Shown: piece after piece, positions 60,553-64,000 of the stretch
Numbering within the stretch: the stretch's first letter is position 1
Layout of the letters: each line of letters opens with the position of its first letter
Assembly (NCBI GenBank): GCA_003550305.1
Contig: QKYT01000031.1
Span: 130,408-194,407, forward strand
Source: Glomus cerebriforme
Taxonomy: Eukaryota > Glomeromycota > Glomeromycetes > Glomerales > Glomeraceae
Direction of reading: 5' to 3'
DNA: 64,000 nt
Notes under the pieces: model-generated
Seen by the model: the letters and a program-made list of their open reading frames with translations, nothing else
The model's database searches: none
Told to the model about the DNA's origin: nothing
Translations under genes and position numbers: made by a program

Positions 60553-60758
60553 GGAGAAAAAAAATCTAGAAATGATATTATTAAAAAAAAGGTCCGACGC
60601 TTGAATCGTAAAATGTCACCCCTATAAGGGTGACCTGATTTCCCCCCGATTTCCGGGGTTCATGTAAACACCGATTGCATCATACCGCTTACGAATCGCG
60701 ATTCAAATCAAAGATTTTTTTCGTCATTTCAGTTTCACGTTATTCGTTATTCGTTACA
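60553..60758. promoter_or_regulatory. Bidirectional promoter, UTP11 / proteasome alpha-2, with two short hairpins
   Basis: A 206-base spacer between divergent starts. It contains GTCACCCCTATAAGGGTGAC (7-bp stem, about 60615-60634) and CCCCGATTTCCGGGG (5-bp stem, about 60644-60658), in an unusually GC-rich patch for this genome. These may be regulatory or a fragment of a small repeat. Confidence 0.55.
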
Positions 60759-61769
60759 ATGACTGACCGTTATAGGTAACAATTTCTTTAAATGCTTCTC
60801 TATTATTTCGTTTGTAATGTTCGAGATATAATAATTCTTTTATTTCGTTCTGGTTAGTTTCTCTTTAACGACTTTTTCACCGTCCGGAAAACTTGTTCAA
60901 ATTGAATATGCTTTGAATGCTGTTTCACAAGGAGTAACAAGTATTGGTATCAAAGGTAATAGACAAATTAATTATATTTTAAAAAATATTTTGCTTTATC
61001 TTACGTTAGTTACATTATTAGCAACCAACGGTATTGTTATTGCAACCGAGAAGAAAAGTGCGTCACCACTTATCGATGATTCGTCTCTCGAAAAAGTTGC
61101 AACTGTTTGTCCAAATATTGGAATGGTTTATTCTGGAATGGGTCCTGATTTTAGGGTCTTATTATCTAAGGCAAGAAAAGCAGCACAAAAATATAAGAGA
61201 ATTTATAATGAATATCCACCAACAGGAATTTTAGTAAAGGAAGTCGCCGGTGTCATGCAAGAATTCACTCAGAGCGGGTGGGTTAATTGAACAATTTATT
61301 AATATAATTAGATATTTATTAAATTAACTAAATTATATTTATATCTTAGAGGTGTTCGTCCATTTGGTGTTTCCCTTTTGATTGCCGGTTATGATGAAAC
61401 TGGACCAGCGTTATATCAAGTTGATCCTTCAGGATCATATTGGGCGTGGAAAGCATCCGCGATCGGGAAGAATATGGTTAATGCCAAAACATTTCTGGAA
61501 AAACGGTACGATTTAATAATTTTTTTATGTAAATTAGTTTAATATGCTAATTTCGATCATTTCCAAACAGATATAATGACGACATAGAACTTGAAGATGC
61601 CGTTCATACTTCAATTCTTACTCTTAAAGAGGGGTTTGAGGGACAAATGACTGAAAATTCAATTGAGATTGGTATCATTGGTGGGACTGCAACAGGATTT
61701 ACGGAAGGAAAAGAAAGGCCCTTATTTAGAAAGTTAAGTCCTTCAGAAGTTAGAGACTATTTGACTTAG
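60759..61769 (+). CDS. PRE8: 20S proteasome subunit alpha type-2
   Basis: Alpha-ring subunit of the 20S proteasome, structural and gate-forming rather than catalytic. Five exons: 60759-60775, 60858-60955, 61022-61277, 61350-61505 and 61571-61769, giving 241 residues. The alpha-subunit signature [20 protein letters not shown] is rebuilt across the first intron. Then come [94 protein letters not shown] and [10 protein letters not shown]. The RPFGVSLL and GSYWAWKA blocks identify alpha-2. Exon 1 codes only five residues and part of a sixth. Length and motifs are normal. Confidence 0.97.
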
Positions 61770-62811
61770 TTTATATTTTAATGCTTGAAGATAAGAGTGG
61801 ACTTGGATTTGGATCATTTATAAAATATAATCATTTTTTCTGTAGAACTATTTGAAATTGGATTCAATAAATTCAACGATATTTATTAGAATTGGGATTT
61901 ATTTTATGAATATTAATGCCGGACACGATTTTTAAACCTTATTTTATTTTAACAGTAATACATTTTATAGACACGCTACAAATACAAGTTCATTATGATT
62001 GATTTTGATTCAGTAAAAACTTTGCCATATTTAAAAAAAAGTATATTTTTATCGTATTTTAACATCTTTTTGTCACCGGCAAATGGCGGAAATAGTACTT
62101 TAAAAAATCCAATATCAATATATTGTATTAATCAAGATTCTGCCGATCATGTAGCAGATTCACAGAATACATTTCTAATTAAGGTTGCACCGAGGCGTCA
62201 CGATCCTTTTTTTTTGAAACGCCGTTTAAAAATTTTCACGCAATTTGAAATTTGCAAGAAACTTGGAAATTATATTTCAAGGGGCTTATGAAAGCAGATC
62301 CATAAATGTGGTGGGAAAATTTAGAAGACCTTTATTTTTATTTTTTTTTTATTTAGCGAAATATTGTATTAGACCTTTGATGTAAATGTAAAGGTCAAAA
62401 AAGCGAAGTCCAATATATTAAATTGCGAAGTTAAGGTAGCTAGTATTTTATTCGAATGTAGCTTTTCTAAGGTTGCTTTAAGTCAAATTTATGAAATTCG
62501 CATCGTACCGTTTCATTTATGATTTATCACTTTCAGAAGGTGAATTTAATATTTTTTAAAAAAAATTGATTGAATTATTATATTTTTACAGATCACAACT
62601 ACTACAATAAAACAAAAACATTCTAATTGCAAATTATTTTGAATGTAATGAAGCATTTGACCAAAACTGAATGAAAAGTGTAGATCGAGTTTCACCTAGT
62701 TACTTATTATGATTTGCGTACTAAAAAAATTATAAATACAAGTCAAAGCAATATAACAATAATTTTTTTTTTATTATTTAAGATCATTAAATACTTACCA
62801 AAAAATATAAT
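61770..62811. other. Convergent intergenic region with an orphan open frame
   Basis: About 1 kb between the proteasome and SDHC stop codons. A 98-codon plus-strand frame at 61995-62291 (MIDFDSVKTLPYLKKSIFLS...) has no recognisable domain; it could be a gene fragment or chance. The rest is AT-rich, with nothing else seen. Confidence 0.45.
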
Positions 62812-63635
62812 TTAGATCATACAAAGTACAAGAGATGAAAGTGTAGAAAGTACTAATACAGTTTGTCCAGTTCTAATTACTGCTTTATTTGTTAAACCTT
62901 TACTAGTATCCCAGATCTGTACATATGAAAATAAATAAATGAGTTGAATTACAAAAGATTTCTAAACAAAACAATTTAACATTTCATACCAAGTGTCTGA
63001 TTCCATTAAATACATGATAAGTGAAAGCATAAGAAATGCAGAATTTTCCTGTAAGTTTTACAGCTTGTGGTAAAGTTGATACTGCTGCAACTAGAGTGTC
63101 GGAATCAGGTCCACCTAATGCATAAGAAGCTGCCACTCCATAAAGACCTAATCAAACCATTCATATGAGTAAAAGTAAATGAGTTATGGTAAAGACTATA
63201 TATTAATAAAGTTACCAACTGCCAATCCTGCTCCAGTAACTCTGTGTCCAAATGACATATACCATGTCAATTGTGGTTTATAAATCATAAAAGGAGAAAG
63301 AGGTCGTTTAGCACGTTGACTAACAAGAATTTCTTCATGAGCAGGTGATGTTTCTCGGGGAGTTGCTGTAGTGTTTTGTCGCACATTTCTATTTTATAAT
63401 AGCCGGGAATTCATTTATTAATTTCCAAGACAAATGCGTAAAAAAGAAATAGTTTTCAATATACCTCATCAAAACGGGTAAAACACCAACATTTCTTGTC
63501 ATAGAAGCTCTAAGCAAAGAGCCTATTTATTGAATTAAAATGTCAACCGATGTTTACAATTTACAATAAACCATTTTCTTAATACATACTAGATCCTGCT
63601 GCTCTGAAAGAATGAACAAAACAAGTGGAATACAT
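62812..63635 (-). CDS. SDH3: Succinate dehydrogenase cytochrome b subunit (SdhC)
   Basis: Membrane-anchor subunit of mitochondrial complex II that holds haem b and the ubiquinone site with SdhD. Five exons on the minus strand: 63635-63590, 63522-63465, 63388-63216, 63147-62990 and 62916-62812, giving 179 residues. A basic, Ser/Ala-rich presequence (about 1-55) is followed by the family signature RPLSPFMIYKPQLTWYMSFG then HRVTGAGLAVGLYG. The second block has FTYHVFNGIRHLIWDTSKGL, containing the haem-ligand His region, and the last helix is VLVLSTLSSLVLCMI. Three membrane helices, as expected. Succinate oxidation feeds electrons from the TCA cycle into the respiratory chain. Confidence 0.93.
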
Positions 63636-64000
63636 TTTTAAAAAAAAAATTTGATAAATTCATGATTGGAATATCAATCAATGATCTACAACTTTAAAAT
63701 CAAATGATTGGTTGATAAGGTTATACAAGTTTTAATTTAAATGATCGACAAATATATTATTATCGCTTGGTTTAACAAAAAAAAAAACCTTTCCTCCTCA
63801 CGATCTAGATTAAAAGAACCACGCAACTTGACTCTGATTCAAAACCGCATGTCGAGAATGATAAGGACACTGAAAAGAGTTAAACTGTTATTAAAAACGT
63901 TTAAACTCCTTCATGATATCCAAAATAGTTTGCAATCGGAAGGTTTTGTTTTATTGTAGTCGTTGTGTGTTGAACTTTTTGTCGAAATCTCGAGGTTTTC
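63636..64000. other. SDHC upstream region to window end
   Basis: Holds the SDHC promoter. A 72-codon plus-strand frame at 63741-63959 begins MIDKYIIIAWFNKKKNLSSS and has no recognisable motif; it might be part of a divergent gene beyond the window but cannot be supported. Confidence 0.4.

Noticed and set aside
61995..62291. 98-codon plus-strand frame between proteasome alpha-2 and SDHC
   Set aside because: No recognisable motif, no sign of splicing partners and AT-rich composition; listed only within the intergenic entry.
63741..63959. 72-codon frame near the window end
   Set aside because: Could be part of a divergent gene, but it has no recognisable motif and ends before the window edge.
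1..64000. tRNA, rRNA, snRNA or CRISPR features
   Set aside because: No cloverleaf with A/B-box-like words, no rRNA-like conserved stretch and no regularly spaced repeat-spacer array were seen on either strand.

Overview
This is a eukaryotic nuclear window of about 25% GC or lower, with short introns (about 60-230 nt) that nearly all splice as GT-AG. Every housekeeping gene has recognisable fungal relatives. The AT bias, the fossil CACTA/Tnp2 transposase, the small foldback elements and the two-WSC-domain membrane proteins best fit an arbuscular mycorrhizal fungus of the Rhizophagus type (Glomeromycotina). That placement is inference. The sequence is a draft scaffold: it has one 960-base gap and single-N joins at 110, 23790, 23893, 23936, 49595 and 53101.

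Left arm (about 0.7-21.7 kb) is a gene-dense housekeeping block. In order it holds NC2 beta (+), an Erf2-type DHHC palmitoyltransferase (+), a Ptc1-like PP2C (-), a TMCO4-type DUF726 hydrolase (+), the splicing factor ESS2 (-), the TOE1 3' exonuclease (-), a glutathione peroxidase (+), ATP synthase subunit g (+), a tiny COX14-like protein (-), sterol 24-C-methyltransferase ERG6 (-), the ubiquitin-ligase subunit GID8 (+) and a C2orf76/UPF0538 homologue (-). I rebuilt exon structures by hand; every model keeps frame and recovers the family motifs.

Middle (about 21.8-38.8 kb) is a very AT-rich, gene-free island. It holds an element with perfect CACTG terminal inverted repeats and a 3-bp target duplication around the assembly gap, a long decayed CACTA-type Tnp2 transposase pseudogene (29.2-32.6 kb), a probable MITE, a 16-bp tandem array and Lys/Asn-type low-complexity sequence.

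Next (about 38.8-55.3 kb) is a birth-and-death cluster of double-WSC membrane-protein genes. Two are intact, one is broken only by an assembly join, two are true pseudogenes (one carries a 196-bp insertion with a 9-bp target duplication) and there are several shorter relics. Two 1,994-base blocks in it look identical and abut single-N joins, so an assembly duplication must be considered.

Right arm (about 57.4-63.6 kb) returns to compact housekeeping genes: a ZNF830-like zinc-finger protein (-), 5-hydroxyisourate hydrolase (+), UTP11 (-), proteasome alpha-2 (+) and succinate dehydrogenase subunit C (-), mostly as divergent pairs with 150-210 bp shared promoters.

The strongest single observation is an AT-AC intron in ESS2 with textbook U12-type donor and branch site, implying a working minor spliceosome. 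No RNA genes or CRISPR arrays were seen.
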